Shown in pieces: positions 8,796 to 17,691 of a stretch of 64,000 nucleotides of DNA. The DNA is taken from NCBI GenBank assembly GCA_023440865.1, contig JAEXRM010000061.1, positions 4,230-68,229 of the forward strand, given 5' to 3'. Origin of the DNA: Bacillota bacterium (GTDB taxonomy: Bacteria; Bacillota; Clostridia; DSM-8532). Below the pieces are notes generated by a model, which was not told the origin of the DNA, made no database searches, and worked only from the letters and a program-made list of their open reading frames with translations. Within the stretch, counting starts at the first letter, position 1. Every line of letters starts with the position of its first letter. Position numbers and translations under genes: made by a program.

Positions 8796-9806
8796 CTACC
8801 GCGTCACCGCCCGCTGCACGCTGCGGACGGTCTTCAGGCCGACATCGATGAAATCGGGCACGGATTTCCCCTCCAGCACCCGGGCCATCGCCTGGACGCT
8901 CTGGTAACCGACGTGCTCCGGATTGCGGGCGATGGTGCCGTACAGGACGCGCTTGTCGAGCAGCGCCTGGATCTCGGGGGTCAGGTCCGCGCCGATGATC
9001 TGCACGAACCGCAGGCGGTTGAGGTCGAGCACGGTCTGCGCGGCCGCGACCGTGTCGCGGGCGTTCATGCAGACCAGCACGCTGACACCCGGATTGTTCG
9101 TCAGGATGTCGCGGAACACGTCCTCGGATCCGAATACGGCATTGGTTCCCTGCTCGACCCGCGTGATGCGCAAGGTCGGGTACTGGTCGGCCACATCGCG
9201 CAGTCCGCCGAGCCGCAGACTGCTTTCCGTATCGTTTCCCTGGTTCAGGCCGCGGTGGACGACCGCGACATCGGCATCGTAGGCGGTGGCCTCCCCCGCC
9301 AGCCGGGCGGCAAGCGTGCCAAACTCGAAGGAGTTGATGCCGACATAGCAGACCCGGTTGGATTCGGGCATGTCCTCCTCGACGGTGATGACCGGAATCT
9401 CCTTCTCCTGGGCGCGTGTCACGACACCTGCCAGGGAGTCCTTCCAGACAGGCTGCAGGATGATGCCGTCCACACGTGCGTCCACGGCGGCTTCCAGCAG
9501 GGAGGCGTACTCCTCCGCGCCGGCGGTGCCGGCGACATTGGCCACCTCCAGCGCCAGTCCGTTCTCATCCGCGGCCTTCCGGGCACCGGTGAGAAAACCG
9601 TCGCGAAAGCTGGCGTCAAGGTTGGACAGCTGCACATAGACATGGCGTGCCGAGGCGCCCGAAAGGGCGGCTTCGGGACGCACAGCCGCCATCTGGCGGG
9701 CGATGCGCCCGGTGAGGATGAGGGACAGGAAAAGGGATGCAAGCGCGATGACCGCCAAGAGGACGATCATCCACCTTCGAAAGGCACTGGGCCTGTGTTC
9801 ACGCAT
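8796..9806 (-). CDS. Membrane-tethered periplasmic sugar-binding protein, probable receptor for the kinase
   Basis: A 336-residue protein of the LacI-type periplasmic-binding-protein fold (peripla_BP_4). One N-terminal hydrophobic helix (residues 13-32, WMIVLLAVIALASLFLSLIL) has no lipobox and no clear cleavage site, so it looks like a signal anchor. The rest carries the two-lobed sugar-binding pattern (VDGIILQPVWKD, VCYVGINSFEFG, VSVLVCMNA). It is the first gene of the transcript, 21 bases before the histidine kinase. In Clostridium, XylFII is such a protein and binds the sensor domain of LytS to signal xylose through YesN. The same order here suggests a receptor role rather than transport. 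Confidence 0.8.
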   Translation of the reverse strand: MREHRPSAFRRWMIVLLAVIALASLFLSLILTGRIARQMAAVRPEAALSGASARHVYVQLSNLDASFRDGFLTGARKAADENGLALEVANVAGTAGAEEYASLLEAAVDARVDGIILQPVWKDSLAGVVTRAQEKEIPVITVEEDMPESNRVCYVGINSFEFGTLAARLAGEATAYDADVAVVHRGLNQGNDTESSLRLGGLRDVADQYPTLRITRVEQGTNAVFGSEDVFRDILTNNPGVSVLVCMNARDTVAAAQTVLDLNRLRFVQIIGADLTPEIQALLDKRVLYGTIARNPEHVGYQSVQAMARVLEGKSVPDFIDVGLKTVRSVQRAVTR

Positions 9807-9845
9807 GGGACCTCCGAAGACACCGGGATGAGGTAACGCCGGCGT

Positions 9846-9871
9846 CCATGGTACCCATTAGTATACCATGG
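9846..9871 (-). promoter_or_regulatory. Palindrome overlapping a -10-like element before the sensor operon
   Basis: A perfect 8-bp inverted repeat, CCATGGTA (9846-9853) and TACCATGG (9864-9871), lies 40 bases upstream of the binding-protein start. On the minus strand the right arm runs into TATACT, a good -10 match, with no clear -35. Overlap of a palindrome with a -10 element is typical of an operator that controls the promoter. Confidence 0.5.
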
Positions 9872-9933
9872 CCCGCGTGGAGCGGATTAGCACTTTTTCA
9901 ACGCAAGCAAGGACGGACCGGAGAAACGGGCGC

Positions 9934-12036
9934 TCATCCAAGCGGCTCCGGACGCGCATGCAGGTATCCCTGCACCAGGTCCACACCGGCGGCGACCAGC
10001 ATCGCCTCCTGCTCGGGCGTCTCGACGCCCTCGGCGACCACCGTGAGCCCGTAGCTGCGTGCCATGCGGCAGATCACATCGAGCAGCACCGGCGCGTGCG
10101 CGTCCGTCAGCAGGTCCTCGACGAACTCACGGTCGATCTTGAGCTCGTCCAGCGGGAGCTGGCGGATGTAGGACAGCGAGGAGTATCCGGTGCCGAAATC
10201 ATCGAGCGAGAAGCGGATGCCATACGGGTGCCACTTCTCCATCACGGTCCGGATCCGATCGAAGTCATCGATGCGTGCGTGCTCGGTGATTTCGAGCAGG
10301 ATGCGCGACGAGACGGCCCCATGGCGCCGGATTGCATCGAACAGCCTGGTTTCGAGGTTGGGATCGAACAGGTGCTCGGGCGACAGATTGATCGACAACG
10401 TGAAGGCTGGGCCATACTTCGCCTCCAGGCCCGACCAGTCAGCCAGCGCCATGTCGATGACCATCTCGCCGAACCGGGTGATCAGTCCGTTCGCCTCGAC
10501 GATCGGGATGAACACCGCAGGGCTGACAGGCCCCAGCTCCGGGCTGTCCCACCGGGCAAGCGCCTCGACGCCCGCGACACGGCCGGTTCCCGGCTCCACC
10601 TTGGCCTGATAGGCGAGGCGGAAGGCCTGGTTGTCGATGGCCTGCTCGAGGAGCTGCCGGATGCGTTCCTCCCGCGCGATCGCCGCATGAAGGGCCGCGT
10701 CGTACACCACAACCGCATTCGTTCCCAGGGTCTTCGCATGTCGGACCGCAATCGTCGCATGCTTGTAGAGGGTCTCGAAATCGGCGCCGTGATCGGGATA
10801 CAGTGCGTAGCCCGTGCGCAGGTCGATCCGCAGGTCGACGCCATCGCATGCAGCGCGTTCCTGCAGCAGGATGCGAAAGCGCTCCACATTGCGTTCAACC
10901 GCGCCTTCGGCCCATCCGGCGGCCCATCCGGCGAACTCGTCGCCGGAGATGCGCGCGATGGCGTTGGCTGGGGACTGGAAGGTGGCAAGCAGCACGCCGG
11001 CCATACGGATGAGCTCGTCGCCGAACGCCTCGCCATACAGCGTGTTGATGAGGCGGAAATTGCGGACGTCGAGCAGCAGGAATACCCCGTTCGGCTGCCC
11101 TCCGGCTATGCCCTCCTCCACGGTCTTGCGGAAGTGGTTCCGGTTGGGCAGCGTGCTCAGGTCGTCGAAGTACGCCAGCCTGAACATCCGCTGCTCGCTT
11201 TCGAGCAGCTTCTCCTGTGCGGCATCCTTTTCGGTGATCAAGCGGTTGTAGCCGACAGCCAGCCGACCGATCTCGTCGTCGCGCACCGAGCCGTTCCGCC
11301 GCTTGACATAACGGTCATACGCATAACGTTCCGCCCGCCGCATCGCGCCAAGGAGCCCCTCCACAGGGACCGTCACGAACCGGATGAACTTCCAGGACAT
11401 CGCGCTGCCGGCGCCCAGGGACAGAACCGCCAGGACCAGCGTGACCAGCAGGATGGTGTTCGCTCCCCGGTCAAAATCGATGCGATAGGCAGTGGCGCAG
11501 ACAATCCAGCCCCAACCCGGCTCATACTCGCCGTAGCTGATCTTCCGGGCGATACGGGCGGAGTTGGGCAGCTCCCAGTCATACTCCGTGAAACCGCCGC
11601 CTTCAATCGCCTTTCCGATCTGGTCCTGCACGAGAAAGAACCCGGGCCGCCCGCGATCCTCCGCATCCCACATGTTCATCCCTTCCAGCGTGGGATGCAT
11701 CACTTCGTTGCCGAACCGGTCATAGACGATGAAATAACCGTGCTCCCCCATATCGGCGACACGGATGAGCGCCCGCGTGCCGTCTTCCTTGCGTCGGCCG
11801 ACCAGGAGGACCTTGACGCGCTCCATCGCCTCCGCTTCCGTCAGGATGCCCGCATTCACCTGTTCCTGGTAGGAACGGATGATCAGACGCGCCAGACTGA
11901 CGCTGTTCTTGAGGATCGTCTCCCCCTTCTGACCCAGTTCGCGGCGTGCGACGGCATGACCCACGACCCCCATGAGAGTGCAGGTGACCAGCAGCAGGAA
12001 CGACAGTTGCAGCACGAGACGCTTGTTGAGTTTCAC
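9934..12036 (-). CDS. Cache-GGDEF-EAL cyclic-di-GMP enzyme
   Basis: A roughly 700-residue membrane protein that should control c-di-GMP. A transmembrane helix near the N-terminus, an extracellular Cache-like sensor (DRFGNEVMHPTLEGMN, WGWIVCATAY) and a second helix precede the cytoplasmic part. The GGDEF active-site loop reads RISGDEF, so the first glycine is serine; cyclase activity is uncertain. The EAL domain keeps EALARW, EITEH, SLDDFGTGYSS, KIDREFV, AEGVET and QGY, so phosphodiesterase activity is plausible. The start is uncertain: no ATG fits. GTG at 12036 with a G-rich tract upstream gives a natural N-terminus, while GTG at 12054 has no ribosome-binding site. It seems to be a separate transcription unit. 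Confidence 0.88.
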   Translation of the reverse strand: MKLNKRLVLQLSFLLLVTCTLMGVVGHAVARRELGQKGETILKNSVSLARLIIRSYQEQVNAGILTEAEAMERVKVLLVGRRKEDGTRALIRVADMGEHGYFIVYDRFGNEVMHPTLEGMNMWDAEDRGRPGFFLVQDQIGKAIEGGGFTEYDWELPNSARIARKISYGEYEPGWGWIVCATAYRIDFDRGANTILLVTLVLAVLSLGAGSAMSWKFIRFVTVPVEGLLGAMRRAERYAYDRYVKRRNGSVRDDEIGRLAVGYNRLITEKDAAQEKLLESEQRMFRLAYFDDLSTLPNRNHFRKTVEEGIAGGQPNGVFLLLDVRNFRLINTLYGEAFGDELIRMAGVLLATFQSPANAIARISGDEFAGWAAGWAEGAVERNVERFRILLQERAACDGVDLRIDLRTGYALYPDHGADFETLYKHATIAVRHAKTLGTNAVVVYDAALHAAIAREERIRQLLEQAIDNQAFRLAYQAKVEPGTGRVAGVEALARWDSPELGPVSPAVFIPIVEANGLITRFGEMVIDMALADWSGLEAKYGPAFTLSINLSPEHLFDPNLETRLFDAIRRHGAVSSRILLEITEHARIDDFDRIRTVMEKWHPYGIRFSLDDFGTGYSSLSYIRQLPLDELKIDREFVEDLLTDAHAPVLLDVICRMARSYGLTVVAEGVETPEQEAMLVAAGVDLVQGYLHARPEPLG

Positions 12037-12105
12037 ACCGGCCCCCCCATGCACGTCCCGTGCCGGATGGCAGGGCCGTTTGCTCTTCGGCGCGGGTACA
12101 GCCCT

Positions 12106-12134
12106 ACTTTATCATGTGGCCGGGCGGAAAGCAA
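12106..12134 (-). promoter_or_regulatory. Candidate promoter of the GGDEF-EAL gene
   Basis: On the minus strand TTGCTT (12134-12129) and TAAAGT (12111-12106) stand 17 bases apart, a sigma-70-like arrangement about 70 bases before the gene. Both hexamers deviate from consensus. Confidence 0.35.
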
Positions 12135-12191
12135 CCCGGATTGCACAAGATTCGACTGTATCCGACACGACAGACGGCCGCCCGCCCGCCG

Positions 12192-14159
12192 TCATCCCTG
12201 CCCCGTCCCGGAGCGGAGCACGACATGCACCGTGGTGCCCTTTCCGGGCGCGCTCTCCACGGCCAGGCCGAACTCAGGTCCGAAAAGCAGCTTCAGCCGC
12301 TGATCGATGTTGCGCACGCCGTAGCCGGACGCGTCACCCGGGGACGCCGTGCCGCCGGCGGACAGCGGCGCGCCTTCTGTCCGATCGGCCTCCGGCGCTG
12401 CCGTGACCGCGGCCGCCGGCTGGGCGGCGGGTGATACGGGTGAAGCCTCCGTCAACAGGGCAGGGCGGGCCACCAGCCGGCGGACGACATCCGCTTCCAT
12501 CCCCTGCCCGTCGTCCCGGATCGACAGGACGACCCGCTCCCCGTGCCTGCTGCCCGTGATGCGGATGCTGCCCGTTTCCCGATCCGACTCGAGGATACCG
12601 TGCAGGATCGCGTTTTCCACCAGCGGCTGCAGGATGATCTTGGGCATGCGGACGGCCAGCAGCGCTTCCGGCACATCGACGGAAAGGGCCACGCAATCAT
12701 CGAACCGCATGTTCTGGATTTGGATGTAGGCGCGGACGAGATCGAGCTCCTTGCCGACCGTCACGACATCCTCGCCCTTGCCCAGGCTCAGCCGGTAAAA
12801 GGAGGCCAGCGCCTTGACCAGCGACACGATCTCGGGACGGTTGTGCTTCAGGCCCATCATGTTGATCAGATCGAGCGTGTTGTTCAGGAAGTGCGGGTTG
12901 ATCTGCGACTGCAGCGCCTTGAGCTCCAGATTCTTGTTCGCCACGCCCATGTCGTACATCTCCGACATGAGGGCGTCGAGGCGTTCGAGCATCGCCTCGT
13001 AGTCGTCCTCGAGCTCATCGATCTCGTCGCCTCGGCCATTTCGCCGCCGACCGCCCTCCGCGGCCGAATGATGCGCCCCGATCGTGCGCATGCGCCCTGC
13101 CAGGCTTCGGATGCGGTTGGTGAACGACTGCGCGGCAAGAAATGCCAGCGGCAGCGAGAGCGGCGCCATGAGCAGGAACATCAGCAGGATGCGCTTCTGG
13201 GTGCGGGTGCCAAGCGCGAGGACATCCCGGTAGGGGGTGAGGATGGTGAGTGTCCAGTCCGAGCGGTGGATGGTCTGGATGCCCGCGAGATACTCGATGC
13301 CATCCACGGAAAGGCGCTGGCAGGCCCCCTCCCGCAAGCCGTTCCGCTCCGCTTCCGCAATCAGCCGCCGCACGATGTCAGGCCCTCCGGCCTGACCGTC
13401 GCCCGATGCCGAGATGAGCGCCCCCTCCGCGTTCGTGAGCGTCAGCACGGCTGTCGGGGTATACTGCCCCTGGTTGAGGATGTCCTTGAGCAGTGACACG
13501 GGGATGTCGGCGCGAACGATGCCGATGACCTCGCGCAGGTTGTCCGCAGAAGGCATCTTGCGCGCCGCGGTGACGAATCCGCTGGAATCGGGCGTCGTGA
13601 AGCTGCCCGCCGGGAACCACCGGTAGCGCGAGGGGCTGCGTGTCAGTCCGTCATACCAGGACTCGCCCCTCACGTCGTCGAGCCCCGTGAAATCGCTGTT
13701 GCCGGAGACCTGCGAAAGGCCGCCCGCAAAATACAGGTGCAGGCTGCTGATGTCGCGGTTGCTGCGCATGTTGAAGAGGACCGTGTTGAGCTTGCGCGCG
13801 TCCGCCCACCATTTGACAAGGTTTTGCGCATAGCCTGCCAACGGCTCGTCGATGAGGTCGCGGATCGTTTCATCGGCCGCCATGATGTCGAGGATGTCGA
13901 TGACGGACGAGCACTTGTTCCCAAGGAAGCTCGCCGCCTGCGACAGGGCCTGATTGGAGGAGTATTCGGCCTGCGCGGCCGATTCGCGGTTGCTGAAGAG
14001 CAGGTTGATGAACGAGACCACGCCGGTCACGAACGAGATGAGCGCCATGAAGAGCAGCACCAGCTTCAGGCGGATGCCCATGCTCCGTGGGAAGACCTTG
14101 CGTCCGGCCACCCTTCGTCCGGCGGCCGGAACCCGCGCTGCGCTGATCCGGCGTTTCAT
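12192..14159 (-). CDS. Sensor histidine kinase, YesM type
   Basis: A 655-residue membrane kinase. The start at 14159 (MKRRISAAR) overlaps the stop of the upstream regulator gene as ATGA, giving strict translational coupling; the longer frame is read-through of the other frame. A transmembrane helix (KLVLLFMALISFVTGVVSFI) is followed by a Cache-like sensor region of about 250 residues and a second helix. The phospho-acceptor is the His of INPHFLNNT, and the ATPase part has LVENAILHG, IRDDGQGM and GYGVRNIDQRL. An Ala/Pro-rich insert of about 45 residues lies between the two glycine-rich ATP boxes. It probably senses a carbohydrate handled by the neighbouring importer. Confidence 0.9.
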   Translation of the reverse strand: MKRRISAARVPAAGRRVAGRKVFPRSMGIRLKLVLLFMALISFVTGVVSFINLLFSNRESAAQAEYSSNQALSQAASFLGNKCSSVIDILDIMAADETIRDLIDEPLAGYAQNLVKWWADARKLNTVLFNMRSNRDISSLHLYFAGGLSQVSGNSDFTGLDDVRGESWYDGLTRSPSRYRWFPAGSFTTPDSSGFVTAARKMPSADNLREVIGIVRADIPVSLLKDILNQGQYTPTAVLTLTNAEGALISASGDGQAGGPDIVRRLIAEAERNGLREGACQRLSVDGIEYLAGIQTIHRSDWTLTILTPYRDVLALGTRTQKRILLMFLLMAPLSLPLAFLAAQSFTNRIRSLAGRMRTIGAHHSAAEGGRRRNGRGDEIDELEDDYEAMLERLDALMSEMYDMGVANKNLELKALQSQINPHFLNNTLDLINMMGLKHNRPEIVSLVKALASFYRLSLGKGEDVVTVGKELDLVRAYIQIQNMRFDDCVALSVDVPEALLAVRMPKIILQPLVENAILHGILESDRETGSIRITGSRHGERVVLSIRDDGQGMEADVVRRLVARPALLTEASPVSPAAQPAAAVTAAPEADRTEGAPLSAGGTASPGDASGYGVRNIDQRLKLLFGPEFGLAVESAPGKGTTVHVVLRSGTGQG

Positions 14160-15808
14160 CCCCGCTGCCTTTCCCGGTGTTCGGACGGCGTCATGCCGGT
14201 CACCTTCTTGAAGATGGTGGAGAAATAGTTCGCATCCCCGAACCCGGACAGCTCGGCCACCGTGTACAACCGCATCTGCTCGTCGACAAGCAGCGCCTTC
14301 GCCCTTTCGATCCGCAGCCCCGTGGTGTATTCGAGCAGCGTCCGTCCCGTCGCCTTCTTGAAGAAGCTGCACAGGTAGCTTTGACTGAGATGGACCGCAT
14401 CCGCCACGGCCTGCAGCGACAGGTCGGGCTCGTGGAAATGCCGCCGCACGTACTGCTGGATGGCCCTGAGCTTCTGGTCCCCGGATTCCTCCTGCCTCAG
14501 CCGTGAGCGGATGAGGTCGCGCAGGAACGCGTCCATGTCGGACAGACGCGTCATCCGGCCGAACCGTGACCAGACATAGGGCTGGTCGGCCTGGCGGGCA
14601 AGTGGGTCGACACGTCCCTTGTAGGCGGATTCCAGCGCGACCACCGCCAGGGAGAAATACACGTTCTTGACGTGGTTGACCTCGCCGTCACGGCAAGCCA
14701 AAGCCTGCGCTGAAAGAGCTGCCGCGAGTGCCTCGGCTCCGGCTGCGTCGCTTCTGCCCAGCTGGTCGCGGAACGAGGCAAGCAAACCGGCCGGGGGCTC
14801 GAAGGGGGTCTCCGGCTCCAAGCCGTCGAAGGCCAGCACCCGTGCGTCGGATCGGTAGAACAGCTGGCGGGCGGCCGCGACCGATTGGCGATACCCCTCG
14901 GGCAGGCCCTCCATGCCCCGTGCCGGCATGCCGATGCCGGCCAGCGCGGACACGCGGCCGGGCCGGATCGCCTCAAGCTCGCCCAGGAGCTGCAGCACCA
15001 GACGCCCGGCATCCTCCCGCCCGGTGCCCGCCAGCACCAGCGCAAGCCGCTCGTCCGAGCAGAATCCCGCCATGCGTCCCGCACAGGGCGGTCCGTTGCG
15101 CGCGGGCTGTGCGGGCGCGCCGGCGATGTGGCCTCCCTGCGGGGCACTGCCGCTGCGCCGCTCCGGCAGGCGGTTGAGCATGTCGAGGATCGCCTTGCGC
15201 AGGGTGGCGCGTTCCTCGGCCTCCGTCAGGCCGTCCCATGCGAGCTGCACGGTCGCGACAAGAAACGGCGGCTCCTCCAGAAGGCGGCATCCGACCCGCT
15301 CCAGCCGCTTGCGCTCCCGGTTTGCATCGGCATCCGGGCTGATCAGGCCGAGCACCGCCTGCTCGAGGATGGCCGGATAGTTTTCCTGGACGAGTGCCGC
15401 CTGCCGGCGCTGCTGGGCACGGCCGGCCTCGAGGTGCCGCAGCTCGGCGACCGCCTGCCGCACGGCGTCCCCAATCTCCGCCAGGTCGATGGGTTTCTCG
15501 ACGAAATTCACGGCCTGCAGCCGGATGGCGGATTTCATGCTTTCCTTGTCCGCGTAGCCGCTGATGAAGATGAGCCGGCACTCGGGCAGGACGGTGCGCA
15601 AATGGCCGGCGAAGGTCATGCCGTCCATCTTGGGCATGCGGACGTCGCAGATGACGATGTCCGGCCTGAAGTCGGCCAGCCGTTCCAGTGCGGCCATGCC
15701 GTTGCGCGCGGTCTCGACGGGTCCCACGCCGAACGCATCCCATGCGATGAACTGGCAAAGGGTTTCCCGGACCTGTTTTTCATCATCGACGATCAAAAGC
15801 TTGAACAT
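14156..15808 (-). CDS. Response regulator, YesN type (receiver + AraC DNA-binding domain)
   Basis: A 550-residue regulator that forms a pair with the kinase encoded immediately downstream. The start at 15808 (MFKLLIVDDEKQ) opens the receiver, with phospho-acceptor D55 in IVICDVRMPK and the Lys in VEKPI. A long linker leads to the C-terminal AraC domain (LSLQAVADAVHLSQSYLCSFFKKATG and LYTVAELSGFGDANYFSTIFKKVTG). It is divergent from a solute-binding lipoprotein gene; the shared intergenic region is a likely binding site. By context it should control that gene and the permease-permease-binding protein-GH2 operon beyond it. Confidence 0.92.
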   Translation of the reverse strand: MFKLLIVDDEKQVRETLCQFIAWDAFGVGPVETARNGMAALERLADFRPDIVICDVRMPKMDGMTFAGHLRTVLPECRLIFISGYADKESMKSAIRLQAVNFVEKPIDLAEIGDAVRQAVAELRHLEAGRAQQRRQAALVQENYPAILEQAVLGLISPDADANRERKRLERVGCRLLEEPPFLVATVQLAWDGLTEAEERATLRKAILDMLNRLPERRSGSAPQGGHIAGAPAQPARNGPPCAGRMAGFCSDERLALVLAGTGREDAGRLVLQLLGELEAIRPGRVSALAGIGMPARGMEGLPEGYRQSVAAARQLFYRSDARVLAFDGLEPETPFEPPAGLLASFRDQLGRSDAAGAEALAAALSAQALACRDGEVNHVKNVYFSLAVVALESAYKGRVDPLARQADQPYVWSRFGRMTRLSDMDAFLRDLIRSRLRQEESGDQKLRAIQQYVRRHFHEPDLSLQAVADAVHLSQSYLCSFFKKATGRTLLEYTTGLRIERAKALLVDEQMRLYTVAELSGFGDANYFSTIFKKVTGMTPSEHRERQRG

Positions 15809-15933
15809 CGCACCCTTCCTTCGGTCACCAGGGCATGGGACGACTTTGCCCCGCGGGATCCGTCCCACCATTCTATCATTCCCGCCATGCCGTGCGGAAC
15901 CGTGCGGCGGCGACCGGGCATGCGTCACGCAAC

Positions 15934-15962
15934 TTTACGCCGCATGGCCCAACGGGTAGAAT
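15934..15962 (+). promoter_or_regulatory. Candidate promoter of the orphan binding-protein gene
   Basis: TTTACG (15934-15939) and TAGAAT (15957-15962) are 17 bases apart on the plus strand, 50 bases upstream of the GTG start at 16013. On the opposite strand another TAGAAT near 15870 could serve the regulator gene, but its -35 is poor. Confidence 0.45.
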
Positions 15963-16012
15963 GGATGAGGTGGCACCGCGCCCGTACGCGATGCCGTCCA
16001 GGAGGTACCGCC

Positions 16013-17647
16013 GTGCGGCGATCCCACCCCTTCCTCACCACCCGGCACGCATGCCGCACCGCCACGACCGGCGTGATGCTCACCCTGTGCATGGCCGTCT
16101 GCGGTTGCGCAGTTCCCGGCGGAACCGACGCCGGGAATCCGGCCGCGCAATCGTCCGCCGCCCCGGAGGCGGCCTTCCGCATCAGCTCCGAGGACGCGCA
16201 GGCCGCCGGCCTATCCAAGTCCGCCACCGTCATCGGATATCTGCTCGGCCCCCGGCACAACGACACGGATGCCATCGTCGAAGCGGTCAACGAGCGGCTG
16301 CAGCGCGACATGAACACGCGGCTGGAACTGAACTTCATCAACTGGGGGGACATCACCACGCGCTATCCGCTCATCCTGTCGGCCGGCGAGGGCGTGGACT
16401 GGATCTACACCTCGAACTGGAACCGCTATGTCGACGAGGCCGTGAAGGGCTCCTTCCTGGAATTGAACCGGCAAACCCTCGAGCGCTGGATGCCCAACCA
16501 CATGGCCGCCACACCGGATGCCGCCTGGAAGGACGCGTCGCTCGAGGGCCGCATCTACATGGTGCCCACCGCCACGCCCGACACGAAGTATCCGGTCATG
16601 CTGCTGCGCGAGGATCTCCGCGTGCTGTACAACGTGCCCGAGATCAACCGGTTCACGGACCTGGAACCCTACCTGGCGGCCATTCGCGAGAACGAGCCCG
16701 GCATGGTGCCGCTGGCGCTCGACAACGGGTATGACGTATCGACCTGCCGGCAGTCGATCATGGGAGAGGACGGCTTCATGCCCGGCACCGTGTGCGACGG
16801 CGTCACCTACAACATCGAGGATCCCGCATACCGGGTCGTATCGTATGTCGACGAACCCGCCCGGTCCAGCTTCCGGAAAACCGCCCTCCTCATGAAGGAC
16901 TGGTATGACAAGGGCTATGTCAACAAGAATCCCTTCGCCAACAACATCCGCAGCAAGGAGGCGTTCCAGGACGGCAAATCCGCGGTCGGCCTCGGGAACC
17001 TGTATGATGTCGACGCCAACATCCTGCTGGCCGAGCAAGCCGGCTACAGGGTGAAGGTCGTGCCCATGTTCACAAAGTCCGGCAGGTACAGCCGCGACTG
17101 CTATACGAACAACGGCGTGGCGATCGCGTCCTCCTCGCGCCAGCCCGAGCGGGCGATGCTCGTACTCGACCGGCTGATGGAGCACCCCGCCTACAACGAC
17201 CTTGTCACGTTCGGCATCGAGGGAACGCATTACACCGTCACCCCGGACAACCGCATCCGCCTTTCGGATGCCGCATCGGGCCGAAAGCCGGTCTATACGC
17301 ACACCGGCTTCTGGTTCACCAACAAGAGCCAGCTGCGCCCGCTGGCCGACTGGTCCGGACAGTACGCCTCGCTCCGTGCCAATGCCGGCGACATTCTCTT
17401 CGACATGCCGCTTGCCGCCTTCGCGTTCTCGCAGGCGGAGGTCAAGGATGAGCTGGACCAGGTCAGCATGGCATTCCGCCGGTATGGCGACCCGCTTTCG
17501 GTGGGTGCGGTGCAGGACGTGGACGAAACGCTGCGCGTGCTCGAAAGCGTGATGCGTTCCAGCGGTGTCGACCGGGTGATGATGGCCGCCCAGTCACAGA
17601 TCGACGCATATCTGGCCGATCGCGCGGCTTTGGTTCGGACGGACTGA
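16013..17647 (+). CDS. Carbohydrate-binding lipoprotein, orphan paralogue of the importer's binding protein
   Basis: A 544-residue extracellular solute-binding protein. GTG at 16013 is chosen because AGGAGGT (16000-16005) stands 7 bases upstream and it starts a signal peptide with a lipobox-like VCGC at the membrane segment end. The mature sequence is clearly homologous to the 551-residue binding protein at 20282-21937: both have VNF or LNF followed by W-x-D-x-x-x-x-Y-x-L, YTS-W-x-x-Y, KG-FLE, and C-terminal V-K-x-E-L and D-V-D motifs. No permease is adjacent on its own strand. It is divergent from a YesN/YesM pair, so it may be an alternative binding subunit of the neighbouring importer or a ligand receptor for the kinase. 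Confidence 0.85.
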   Translation: MRRSHPFLTTRHACRTATTGVMLTLCMAVCGCAVPGGTDAGNPAAQSSAAPEAAFRISSEDAQAAGLSKSATVIGYLLGPRHNDTDAIVEAVNERLQRDMNTRLELNFINWGDITTRYPLILSAGEGVDWIYTSNWNRYVDEAVKGSFLELNRQTLERWMPNHMAATPDAAWKDASLEGRIYMVPTATPDTKYPVMLLREDLRVLYNVPEINRFTDLEPYLAAIRENEPGMVPLALDNGYDVSTCRQSIMGEDGFMPGTVCDGVTYNIEDPAYRVVSYVDEPARSSFRKTALLMKDWYDKGYVNKNPFANNIRSKEAFQDGKSAVGLGNLYDVDANILLAEQAGYRVKVVPMFTKSGRYSRDCYTNNGVAIASSSRQPERAMLVLDRLMEHPAYNDLVTFGIEGTHYTVTPDNRIRLSDAASGRKPVYTHTGFWFTNKSQLRPLADWSGQYASLRANAGDILFDMPLAAFAFSQAEVKDELDQVSMAFRRYGDPLSVGAVQDVDETLRVLESVMRSSGVDRVMMAAQSQIDAYLADRAALVRTD

Positions 17648-17691
17648 CGCCGCATGCGCTGAGCTTGCCCGCCTCGCCGCGTCCGGACGGC

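Noticed and set aside
14885..16012. N-terminal extension of the orphan binding-protein frame
   Set aside because: It is antisense to the response-regulator gene. The GTG at 16013 with AGGAGGT and a lipoprotein signal is the true start.
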